In this document: piece by piece, positions 57,410-64,000 of the stretch | How positions within the stretch are numbered: position 1 is the first letter of the stretch | Layout: every line of letters begins with the position of its first letter | NCBI RefSeq assembly: GCF_007971225.1 | Contig: NZ_CP042435.1 | Location: 3,351,501-3,415,500, forward strand | DNA from: Panacibacter ginsenosidivorans | GTDB taxonomy: Bacteria; Bacteroidota; Bacteroidia; Chitinophagales; Chitinophagaceae | Reading direction: 5' to 3' | Length of the DNA stretch: 64,000 bases | Notes under the pieces: generated by a model | Databases searched by the model: none | Seen by the model: the letters and a program-made list of their open reading frames with translations, nothing else | What the model was told of the DNA's origin: nothing | Position numbers and translations under genes: made by a program

Positions 57410-57761
57410 ACAACAAGAATGAATATTTAAATGAATTGTTGCACAAAAATGATATGTGTAAGTACCGTAAAGAAATTTATACTACTCAACCTTGTATTTT
57501 TTCCAATAAACCGTATGGATCATTGATTGAAGCAGGAAAGTATAAATACTAAAGAGTAAGTAACTTTTTTGGGGCTATATTATAGTAAAGGAAAAGATAA
57601 AACGCTTTTGGTTTGCCTTTTATGAAAGCCCCTTTGCGTCCTGCTTTGCAATAAAAACACTTCAATCTTTTTTTGCTACACTCCGGCGAGTAATAATTGC
57701 AAACCGGCTTTATGCCACACCATATTTGCACCCACAAAATCACACAATAAACGTTACACTT
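57410..57761. other. 352-bp intergenic region
   Basis: Separates the divergent globin operon and a membrane protein gene. AT-rich, with no repeat unit of the GTAC family and no credible gene. A minus-strand 88-codon open frame here overlaps the start of the next gene and has no family features. Confidence 0.5.
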
Positions 57762-58535
57762 ATGAACAAACAGATCTTCGGCCTTATTGGGCAGAAATTT
57801 ATCAAAAATCTTCACGTACTTAAGGCATTATTGTTTTTCTGCAACCTTGCAGCCATTACCATTTATATTTTAGTACGATCTCTATTTCATGATTATAATA
57901 TACAAATGGGTGAAGAAGCATCTATATTTTCAAAAACAATTTTGATCGGCAGCATATTGGGTAGTTCATTATTTGCAATATATTTTCTTACAGAAATTGC
58001 TGAGGTGTTATTAAGCAATAAAGCATCTTTTGTTTTACCCGGAAAAATTCTTGCGGGTGCAGTGGTAGTATTTTTATTTATTTCGCTTGCTTCCTGTAGT
58101 AGCCAGGTCTCTGCGGGTATTAAAAAAGATCTTACTACAGGGCTTACAGCAAAATATAATAACGTTGAACCTGAAAAAGTAATGCTTGTTATGAATGGAG
58201 AAGTGCTTGACCATACAGATATTCCTTTGGGCGAAAGTTTTATATTGGTGAACGACAATGTAAAAGGCTTAAAAGAAAAAGATGGTAAAGTAAATGTTGG
58301 CTGCTCATTAGTTATAAAAGATAAAAATGGTAAAGAATTACTAAATGAACCAGATCTTTTAACGGGTGATGCAGGCCTATTCAATAAAGATATCACTTAT
58401 CTCAAATGCACGGTAAATACCGGTGCGCCCATGCAATGGGAAGAAACGTATGCGGTAAATGTTACTTTCTGGGACAAGAACGGCAACGGTAAAATTGAAA
58501 ACAATGTAAACATCAGAGCTATCGATATGCCATAA
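57762..58535 (+). CDS. Membrane-anchored hypothetical protein
   Basis: 257 aa from ATG 57762 (an earlier in-frame ATG at 57726 is less natural). Three hydrophobic helices (about 25-45, 65-90, 100-118) precede a soluble C-terminal domain of about 140 aa rich in Lys, Asp and Gly, with a Ca-loop-like DKNGNGKIENN near the end. Family not recognised. Own terminator. Confidence 0.75.
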   Translation: MNKQIFGLIGQKFIKNLHVLKALLFFCNLAAITIYILVRSLFHDYNIQMGEEASIFSKTILIGSILGSSLFAIYFLTEIAEVLLSNKASFVLPGKILAGAVVVFLFISLASCSSQVSAGIKKDLTTGLTAKYNNVEPEKVMLVMNGEVLDHTDIPLGESFILVNDNVKGLKEKDGKVNVGCSLVIKDKNGKELLNEPDLLTGDAGLFNKDITYLKCTVNTGAPMQWEETYAVNVTFWDKNGNGKIENNVNIRAIDMP

Positions 58536-58565
58536 ACGGCGGTGTTTGTTTTCCACTAACAACAG

Positions 58566-58600
58566 GCCTCTGAGTGAAGTATTCGCGAAGAGGCTTTTTT
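58566..58600 (+). terminator. Terminator of the 57.8 kb gene
   Basis: GCCTCT (58566-58571) pairs with AGAGGC (58589-58594), followed by TTTTTT. Confidence 0.75.
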
Positions 58601-58631
58601 GTTAGCAGTTATTACATTTCTTTTACTTTTG
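58599..58631 (+). promoter_or_regulatory. Bacteroidota-type promoter of the crotonase gene
   Basis: TTG (58599-58601), 22-nt spacer, TACTTTTG (58624-58631), 13 bp before ATG 58645. Predicted 5' UTR under about 10 nt. The -33 TTG overlaps the end of the upstream terminator. Confidence 0.55.
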
Positions 58632-58644
58632 GCAAAACTATTTT

Positions 58645-59421
58645 ATGTATCAAACGTTGCTCACCTCCATAGAAAACGGTATTTGCATCATTACTATTAA
58701 CAGGCCTGATAAATTAAATGCACTGAACAAAACAGTGATGGAAGAAATAAATACTGCTGTTGATGAAGTATACAGCAATGCTTCAATAAAAGCTGCGATC
58801 ATTACAGGGTCCGGGCCAAAGAGTTTTGTGGCAGGTGCCGATATCAGTGAGTTTATCGGGCTTAGTGTGGAAGAAGGCAAAGCACTTGCAAAAAAAGGCC
58901 AGGATATATTTTTTAAGATTGAACATTCCGCAAAGCCAATCATTGCCTGTGTAAATGGCTTTGCATTGGGTGGTGGTTGCGAACTGGCGATGGCCTGTCA
59001 TTTTCGCATAGCCAGTAATAATGCAAAATTTGGGCAGCCGGAAGTAAACCTTGGATTGTTGCCAGGCTATGGCGGCACACAACGTTTAACACAGCTGATC
59101 GGTAAGGGCCGCGCCATAGAACTAATGATCAGTGGTAATATGATCGATGCTGCAACTGCTTTGCAATATGGTCTTGTAAATTATGTGGTGCCACAGGAAG
59201 AATTGCTTGCAAAAGGCTTAAATATTCTGCACAATATTATTAGCAAAGCGCCAATTGCAGTTGGCAAATGTATTGCCGCCGCCAATGCTGTGTTTGATGA
59301 AACAAAAGATGGATTTGCTTTTGAAGTAGAGGCATTCGGCGAATGCTTTGGTACAAAAGACAAGTTAGAAGGCACCAATGCATTTCTTGAAAAAAGGAAA
59401 CCTGTGTTTAAAGGGGAATAA
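58645..59421 (+). CDS. Enoyl-CoA hydratase/isomerase (crotonase)
   Basis: 258 aa. Oxyanion-hole segments SFVAGADISEF and GFALGGGCELAMACHF. The two catalytic Glu positions of enoyl-CoA hydratases are present: CELAMAC and GQPEVNLGLLPGYGGTQRL. It probably hydrates short-chain enoyl-CoA in fatty or amino acid breakdown. No other beta-oxidation gene adjoins. Confidence 0.93.
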   Translation: MYQTLLTSIENGICIITINRPDKLNALNKTVMEEINTAVDEVYSNASIKAAIITGSGPKSFVAGADISEFIGLSVEEGKALAKKGQDIFFKIEHSAKPIIACVNGFALGGGCELAMACHFRIASNNAKFGQPEVNLGLLPGYGGTQRLTQLIGKGRAIELMISGNMIDAATALQYGLVNYVVPQEELLAKGLNILHNIISKAPIAVGKCIAAANAVFDETKDGFAFEVEAFGECFGTKDKLEGTNAFLEKRKPVFKGE

Positions 59422-59422
59422 T

Positions 59423-59479
59423 TTTTTGTTTCCTGCTTTAATATTTCATGTCATCACCTGTTGCGTCGCACACTTATAC
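59423..59479 (-). repeat. GTAC repeat unit 32
   Basis: AATTTTTTGTTTCCTGC, GTCATCACCT, core GTTGCGTCGCACACTTATAC at 59460-59479. Starts right after the crotonase stop. Confidence 0.9.
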
Positions 59480-59579
59480 TGCATAATATTATGCAGCAGG
59501 TAAAACGTAACAAGTGAAAAATAAAGATGTGATAAATACTTTGGCTTTTGACCTTTCACTTTTCACAATTGTTCCGAAC

Positions 59580-59636
59580 CTACAAGAGTGCGACGCAACA
59601 AAAGCTTAATTTATTTTCGACTGCCAGGCCCCAAAA
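59580..59636 (+). repeat. GTAC repeat unit 33
   Basis: GTTCCGAAC, core CTACAAGAGTGCGACGCAAC (59580-59599), AAAAGCTTAATTTATTTTC, end CCAGGCCCCAAAAAA touching the DUF1345 stop. Confidence 0.9.
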
Positions 59637-59638
59637 AA

Positions 59639-60328
59639 TCAACTACTTCTTAAACCGGCAAGTGTATTAATAGTAAGCGCCACCAGCACTGTATTATAGC
59701 CGAAGGCAATAAGGCTGTGCATTAATACCAGCCTGCGTAAACGGCGTGAGGTAACCTGCACATCTGATACCTGGAAGGTCATGCCGATGATAAAAGAGAA
59801 ATAAGCAAAATCAATAAAATCTGGGTTATCATTTGGCGTTGATTCTTCATCAGGAAAATCTAAGCCACGTGCAGGAGTATTTTCTTTTTCTTTATGATCT
59901 CCATAATATAAGTGTGCATAACGAACAGTAAAAATTGTATGCACTAATGACCATGAAAGCAACATAGAAGGAACTGCAACAAAAATATGCAGAAGTTTAT
60001 GTGAGTCTTTTTCCTGGATAAGTAAAGAACCAACTGCCAGCAAGCTTGCCAATGTTGCCACTAATACAATAGCAAATATTATAAAGCGTGAACCATCTTG
60101 TACCTGCGCCTGTTTACGAATTTGCTTCGAAGGTGTTGTATAAAAAACAAGCCAGTCAATAGTAAGAATGGCGAGGCTAAATGTGAGCCACCCTATCATT
60201 ACATGCGACAAAACATCTACCATGTCCCATGGAATAATAAAAAAGACCAGTAATGCTATTGCTAAACATAAACCAACTTTATGCAAAGCCATTAATTTTT
60301 TTATCCATGAGAAACGCTCTGCTTTCAT
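59639..60328 (-). CDS. DUF1345 membrane protein
   Basis: 229 aa, about five hydrophobic helices. DUF1345 signature segment DFIDFAYFSFIIGMTFQVSDVQVTS near residue 165, and an acidic loop (DFPDEESTPNDNPD) before it. Inner-membrane protein of unknown function. Its start is 17 bp after the stop of the fucosidase gene, so co-transcribed. The pair is flanked by inverted 140-bp repeats. Confidence 0.9.
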   Translation of the reverse strand: MKAERFSWIKKLMALHKVGLCLAIALLVFFIIPWDMVDVLSHVMIGWLTFSLAILTIDWLVFYTTPSKQIRKQAQVQDGSRFIIFAIVLVATLASLLAVGSLLIQEKDSHKLLHIFVAVPSMLLSWSLVHTIFTVRYAHLYYGDHKEKENTPARGLDFPDEESTPNDNPDFIDFAYFSFIIGMTFQVSDVQVTSRRLRRLVLMHSLIAFGYNTVLVALTINTLAGLRSS

Positions 60329-60345
60329 GTTGCTTATTTAATCGA

Positions 60346-61770
60346 TCAATTATTCTTTTCAATTAGTGCATCATTAATATTGTACACTTCTACTTCGCTA
60401 ATGAGTGGCAGATCTTTTGTGGCTGTTATTATAAAACGTATAGCACTTACTTCTGCTGCAGGAAATGTAATGATCCGTTTTCTGCCAATAGTGGTGCCGT
60501 TGATGGTTTGTAAAACTTTTGCACCATCCAGCAATTCAATTTTAAAACCACTAATGTTTTGCCCATGTTCTATTGCCTCACGAAGTACGATACAATTGAT
60601 CTTTTGACCGTCTGTAAACCTGAGCCAATACGATGTTTTTTTATAATTGATGTTTCTTTCATAAGTGTTTACATCGCCATCTGCAAAGAACTGTTTTTTA
60701 AAAAGCACATTATCATAATAGGTTTCTTTCTTTGCATTGGTTGCAAGATTAGTTGCAAAACTTTCATCCCGCAGTTTTTTAAAACCCATTAATGCTGCAC
60801 TGTCATGTTCATTTATCAGACCCCTTCTGTCTGGCGGTACATTTAATAAAAGACTTGCTCCGCGGCCAACAGATTTTAAATAAAGATCAAAAAGTTCCTG
60901 CGGTGTTTTTACTTTATCATCTTCATTCGCATGATAGAACCAACCCGGCCTTATGCTGACATCGCACTCTGCGGGAATCCAGTTCTTTCCATTATAATTG
61001 CCGCTATTCAGTGTATCTGTTGGTGGCGAACCTTCGCCTCTTTTAAAACCAGCAGTATCTAATAAATTCCAGTTGGTTTTTCCGGCAAAACCTTTTTCAT
61101 TACCTACCCAGCGAATATCTGGACCAATATCGCTAAACACTGGTGTGTTAGGTGCAATGGTCCTCATAGTTTGTTCAAACTTATGCCAGTCGTAGATTTG
61201 TTTCTTACCGTTAGGGCCTTCACCATTTGCACCATCCCACCAAAATTCGAATAAAGGGCCATAACGTGTAACCACTTCTTTCATCATGTTTATGAAAACA
61301 TCATTGTATTCATCAGTTCCATACTTTGGGTGATTACGATCCCACGGCGATAAATAAATGCCAAGTTTTAAATTGTACTCTTTGCATGCATCACTCAGCT
61401 CCTGCAGCACATCGCCTTTGCCGTCTTTCCATTTGCTTTGCGCAACGGTATGTGTGGAGTATGCGCTAGGCCACAAGCAAAAACCATCATGATGTTTTGC
61501 AGTAATAATAATTCCTTTTGCGCCTGCAGCTTTTGCAATGCGGCACCATTGCCTGCAGTCGAGCTGTGTTGGGTTAAATACTTCTTCCTGCTCTGTGCCT
61601 TTGCCCCATTCAAGATCAGTGAATGTGTTAGGACCAAAATGTGTAAAGAGATAAAACTCCATATCCTGCCATTGCAGTTGTCTGGCGGAAGGTACAGGTT
61701 CATTTGTTTTTTGCGCATGAAGCAATGACACAAAACAACATAAGCTAAATAATGTAAAAATGCTTCTCAT
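60346..61770 (-). CDS. Secreted alpha-L-fucosidase (GH29) with C-terminal discoidin-like domain
   Basis: 474 aa, signal peptide to about residue 19. GH29 features LQWQDMEFYLFTHFGPNTF, ITAKHHDGFCLWPS and FEFWWDGANGEG (nucleophile Asp). The C-terminal 110 aa (KKETYYDNVLF to EVEVYNIN) form an F5/8-type jelly roll. This layout fits the narrower-specificity GH29-B group. First gene of a two-gene unit with DUF1345. Confidence 0.92.
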   Translation of the reverse strand: MRSIFTLFSLCCFVSLLHAQKTNEPVPSARQLQWQDMEFYLFTHFGPNTFTDLEWGKGTEQEEVFNPTQLDCRQWCRIAKAAGAKGIIITAKHHDGFCLWPSAYSTHTVAQSKWKDGKGDVLQELSDACKEYNLKLGIYLSPWDRNHPKYGTDEYNDVFINMMKEVVTRYGPLFEFWWDGANGEGPNGKKQIYDWHKFEQTMRTIAPNTPVFSDIGPDIRWVGNEKGFAGKTNWNLLDTAGFKRGEGSPPTDTLNSGNYNGKNWIPAECDVSIRPGWFYHANEDDKVKTPQELFDLYLKSVGRGASLLLNVPPDRRGLINEHDSAALMGFKKLRDESFATNLATNAKKETYYDNVLFKKQFFADGDVNTYERNINYKKTSYWLRFTDGQKINCIVLREAIEHGQNISGFKIELLDGAKVLQTINGTTIGRKRIITFPAAEVSAIRFIITATKDLPLISEVEVYNINDALIEKNN

Positions 61771-61797
61771 TCATTAGTGGTTAAGGTTAAGATCAAT

Positions 61798-61854
61798 TTT
61801 ATGAGTCCGGCTTTTGCATTGCTATGATGCTTCTGTTGCGTCGCACTCTTGTAC
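61798..61854 (-). repeat. GTAC repeat unit 34
   Basis: TTTATGAGTCCGGC, ATGATGCTTCT, core GTTGCGTCGCACTCTTGTAC at 61835-61854, then GTTCGGAAC. Lies just upstream of the fucosidase start. Confidence 0.95.
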
Positions 61855-61954
61855 GTTCGGAACGACGGTGAAAAGTGAAAGGTCAAAAGATAAAGTATTT
61901 ATCACATCTTTATTTTTCACTTTTGACTTTTTACTTGCTGCATAGTGCTATGCA

Positions 61955-62012
61955 GTACAAGAGTGCGACGCAAGAAAAGCTCAATGCTTATTCTACAGTC
62001 GGGTACATAAAA
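61955..62012 (+). repeat. GTAC repeat unit 35
   Basis: CTATGCA, core GTACAAGAGTGCGACGCAAG (61955-61974), AAAAGCTCAATGCTTATTC, end GTCGGGTACATAAAAA touching the next gene's stop. Confidence 0.95.
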
Positions 62013-62015
62013 ATA

Positions 62016-62909
62016 CTATTTAAGTTTTGCAACCTGGTCGTTATAAAATTTTACTGTTTCAATAACATCGGGCAGGTTGTGCAACCAGTTAGATTCATGC
62101 TCTATAGAGATCATCCCATGAAACTGCTGGCGTTTAAGTTCTGCAAAAATTGGCTCGAACTTTATTACTCCTTTGCCAACGACGGTGTCTTCCGCATTTA
62201 CATCGTTAAACACTTTAATATCTTTCAAATGCACGCCATAAACATGACCTTCCAATTTCTTCAAACAATCAACAGGATCGAGGCCGCTACGTTCCCAATG
62301 ACCAACATCTGCACAGGCGCCAATATTTGCATGGCCTTTTATTGCAGCCAAAACAGAATCAGGGCTCCAGTAAGGATTTGGATTTCCATGCTCATGAATA
62401 GCAATTTTTATTCCGTATGCACCAGCTAAACTATCGATCATATCCCACTGGTCTTTCTTTGGCTCTGCAGTTATATAACTCAAACCAAATTCTTTTGCAA
62501 GATCAAATGCTTTGATCCATTGGTCTTTATTATCCGGAGAGATAACACCCATTGCCACGATCTGTATGCCTTTTGACTGCAGCAATTGTTTTAGTTTGTC
62601 TTTTGCATCATTGCTCATTTTTATACCAAACTCCCCTTTCATATCCGCACCTAAGGGCTGACCCCAATAGCACTCTATATCTTTTACGCCAGCACTGTCA
62701 ACTTTGTCTAAAGCCTGTGCAAGTGTAAAATGATTGAAGGTCCATGTTTGAATACCAATCTTCCAGTTGGAAGCAATGTCAAAAGAATTTGTTGTGTCTG
62801 GTGCGGCAACTGTTGTGTCTTTTGTATCTGACGTGCCGGAACCACTTCCACAACCAATGGCAAACGAAAGAGATAATAACCCCATTAAGCCCGTAACTAA
62901 ATTTCTCAT
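62016..62909 (-). CDS. Sugar phosphate isomerase/epimerase-like lipoprotein
   Basis: 297 aa. Lipobox AIGCGSG (Cys about residue 20). Xylose-isomerase-like TIM barrel with expected metal ligands: Glu in DIECYWGQ, IAIHEHGNP, ADVGHWERSG, VHLKDI and ISIEHES. Members isomerise or epimerise sugars or related compounds; being a lipoprotein, it acts outside the cytoplasm, as is common in Bacteroidota. Confidence 0.9.
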   Translation of the reverse strand: MRNLVTGLMGLLSLSFAIGCGSGSGTSDTKDTTVAAPDTTNSFDIASNWKIGIQTWTFNHFTLAQALDKVDSAGVKDIECYWGQPLGADMKGEFGIKMSNDAKDKLKQLLQSKGIQIVAMGVISPDNKDQWIKAFDLAKEFGLSYITAEPKKDQWDMIDSLAGAYGIKIAIHEHGNPNPYWSPDSVLAAIKGHANIGACADVGHWERSGLDPVDCLKKLEGHVYGVHLKDIKVFNDVNAEDTVVGKGVIKFEPIFAELKRQQFHGMISIEHESNWLHNLPDVIETVKFYNDQVAKLK

Positions 62910-63118
62910 TGGTTTTATTTTAAGATGAATAAAACTGAAAGTTAATCAACATACACTGTTGCAGAAGAAACAGAAAAATTTTTTTAGATTTTTTTTACCT
63001 GCTGGTTACATCCTTTTCCCGGGCTGCAACATAATAATGTACAACGGATGAAGAGGATACAAAAACACCGCTCCGCTTGTCCGCATTTAAATAACTTTTT
63101 TATTTCAAAAACACATTT

Positions 63119-63427
63119 ATGAAAAAGATCTTTTTAGCAGCATCATTACTTATCGCTGCAGCAACATTCACAGGATTTAGCAGTGCTCATGCTGCAGTAA
63201 CTATTTCAGTAAAATCAGGAGGAGGTGTACATATACCTGCTTCACAGGTTCCGGTTGCAGTACGTGCTTCTTTTGCCGCAAACTTTCCAACAGCTACCAA
63301 TGTAAGATGGGAAAGACAAACTGAGCATGGCAGAACTCAGTACCAGGCAGACTTTCTTATGAATGGCCAACGCTGGAGAGCAGTATTTGCATCAAACGGT
63401 ACATTATTAAGCGCAGGCCCACGTTAA
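63119..63427 (+). CDS. Secreted PepSY-like small protein
   Basis: 102 aa, signal peptide to AHA (about residue 25). The mature part has one PepSY-like unit: VPVAVRASFAANFPTATNVRWERQ, then TQYQADFLMNGQRWRAVF. Such small periplasmic proteins are abundant in Bacteroidota. Function unknown. A terminator follows. Confidence 0.82.
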   Translation: MKKIFLAASLLIAAATFTGFSSAHAAVTISVKSGGGVHIPASQVPVAVRASFAANFPTATNVRWERQTEHGRTQYQADFLMNGQRWRAVFASNGTLLSAGPR

Positions 63428-63451
63428 GAATGGTTGATTAAAGTAGCAATT

Positions 63452-63480
63452 AGCCATGCCCTACGTGGGGTATGGCTTTT
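63452..63480 (+). terminator. Terminator of the PepSY-like gene
   Basis: AGCCATGCCC pairs with GGGTATGGCT (one G-U pair) over a short loop, followed by TTTTGTTTT; 25 bp after the stop. Confidence 0.8.
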
Positions 63481-63706
63481 GTTTTACAGGAACTGATGAT
63501 TGTTGTATGGTTACATTTTTAGTAATTGGTAATACTTAGTTTAAATAAATGATTGTGCAATGTATGTTTAAGTATATACCGGGTCAACACGTAAAATTTC
63601 CTGTTCAACAGGTAATGCATTGAGTAATCATAATTTGCAGTTTACATTTACAGACTATCATTACGCTGCCATTTGAAAAAGCCATTAGTAACCCAAAACG
63701 AGTAGT

Positions 63707-64000
63707 ATGAAAACTGAAAAACTTATTTTCACAAGTATTACCGCAGCAGCAGTTTGCTTACTTGCCTGCAGTAAAGAGAACAGCCTTCGTAACAATAATG
63801 TTTCCAACGCAAGCTTTGCATCTGCACAACCTGAGAATGTTGTAACAAATATTTGCGACCAGTTTAGCTATGGAGATACAATTTTCTATCCACAGGAATT
63901 GCCGAATGATTACATTATTCATACGCTTACGCCGTTGTCAGGAACGTTTGGCTGTTTTCCCGATGAATTAAAAATGAACCCCCTGAATGGTGATATTGAT
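63707..64000 (+). CDS. Lipoprotein, N-terminal part (runs off window)
   Basis: 98 codons visible from ATG 63707. Lipobox CLLACSKEN (Cys about residue 21). The mature start is Asn/Ser-rich, followed by ICDQFSYGDTIFYPQELPND and FGCFPDELKMNP. Family not recognised. The truncation is the window edge; 280 bp separates it from the PepSY-like gene. Confidence 0.75.
   Translation, partial: MKTEKLIFTSITAAAVCLLACSKENSLRNNNVSNASFASAQPENVVTNICDQFSYGDTIFYPQELPNDYIIHTLTPLSGTFGCFPDELKMNPLNGDID

Larger units (their letters stand above)
59423..59636. mobile_element. Empty inverted pair of GTAC units (MITE-like), copy A
   Basis: Units 32 and 33 facing each other with a 100-bp spacer (59480-59579). The spacer has a TGCATAATATTATGCA palindrome, a TCACTTTTCAC-rich stretch and GTTCCGAAC next to the right core. 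The 140 bp 59460-59599 align without gaps to the reverse complement of 61835-61974, about 124 of 140 identical by hand count. No coding capacity. Called MITE-like by structure only. Confidence 0.55.
61798..62012. mobile_element. Empty inverted pair of GTAC units (MITE-like), copy B
   Basis: Units 34 and 35 facing each other with a 100-bp spacer (61855-61954). Reverse-complement copy of the element at 59423-59636: core-to-core length is 140 bp in both, about 89% identical by hand. Right end of the spacer has TGCATAGTGCTATGCA, left end GTTCGGAAC. Confidence 0.55.

Noticed and set aside
57549-57815. 88-codon minus-strand open frame in the 57.4-57.8 kb gap
   Set aside because: Overlaps the start of the next gene on the other strand and has no domain-like features.
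59423-62012. Insertion sequence or composite transposon
   Set aside because: No transposase frame in either 140-bp element or between them; only MITE-like structure can be claimed.

Overview
The window is typical of a Bacteroidota chromosome, most likely family Chitinophagaceae. Supporting signs are low GC, little Shine-Dalgarno signal, TTG/TAnnTTTG-type promoters, many Sec signal peptides and lipoproteins, a TonB receptor with a carboxypeptidase-like N-terminal domain, a propeller-type LytS kinase with a LytTR regulator, DUF3857/transglutaminase proteins, a YwqK/MORN giant, and GH29, GH36 and GH13 glycosidases. It carries about 56 protein genes and one tRNA. No rRNA, CRISPR array, prophage, insertion sequence or transposase gene is visible.

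Layout. 1-10.5 kb: 5' part of a DPP-IV peptidase, pyrG, a dienelactone hydrolase, an HD hydrolase paired with an unusual transporter/HEAT/cNMP-binding protein, two small proteins and an amidohydrolase. 10.7-21.5 kb: PIG-L deacetylase, lipoproteins, purU, polA, murF, a Crp-rhodanese-thioredoxin-DUF983 operon and a NYN protein. 21.7-30.4 kb: TonB receptor, SMUG2-like glycosylase, CHASE3 histidine kinase, alpha-amylase, DUF4142 lipoprotein and small stress-type proteins. 30.6-44 kb: two DUF3857 proteins, the YwqK/MORN giant, tRNA-Ser(GGA), tatD, polysaccharide deacetylase, fucosidase and a DUF6569 protein. 44-53 kb: gltX, a GT39-like glycosyltransferase, a B12-binding subunit, alpha-galactosidase and a TRIC-like channel. 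52-64 kb: LytTR/LytS pair, two tandem globins, crotonase, DUF1345, a second fucosidase, a sugar isomerase-like lipoprotein, a PepSY-like protein and a partial lipoprotein. Most genes are housekeeping or single-gene units. The glycosidases are scattered and do not form a SusCD locus.

The outstanding feature is a dispersed intergenic repeat that I do not recognise from described families. A unit is about 55 bp. It starts with GTACAAGAGTGCGACGCAAC (often preceded by GTTCNGAAC) and ends near GGGCTCATAAA. I count 35 units, roughly one per 1.8 kb, all intergenic except one that forms the N-terminus of a predicted protein. Their orientation alternates almost perfectly (32 of 34 neighbouring pairs), so they form inverted pairs with the GTAC ends facing inward. 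Some pairs are empty (38-105 bp spacer) and some enclose one or a few genes. Two empty pairs are 140-bp copies, about 89% identical by my hand alignment, in opposite orientation around a DUF1345-fucosidase segment. A subfamily changes GCGACGC to GTGACAC, a compensatory double change that keeps the dyad. This resembles REP/BIME repeats moved by a RAYT (Y1 HUH) transposase, but no such gene lies in the window, so mechanism and function are inference.
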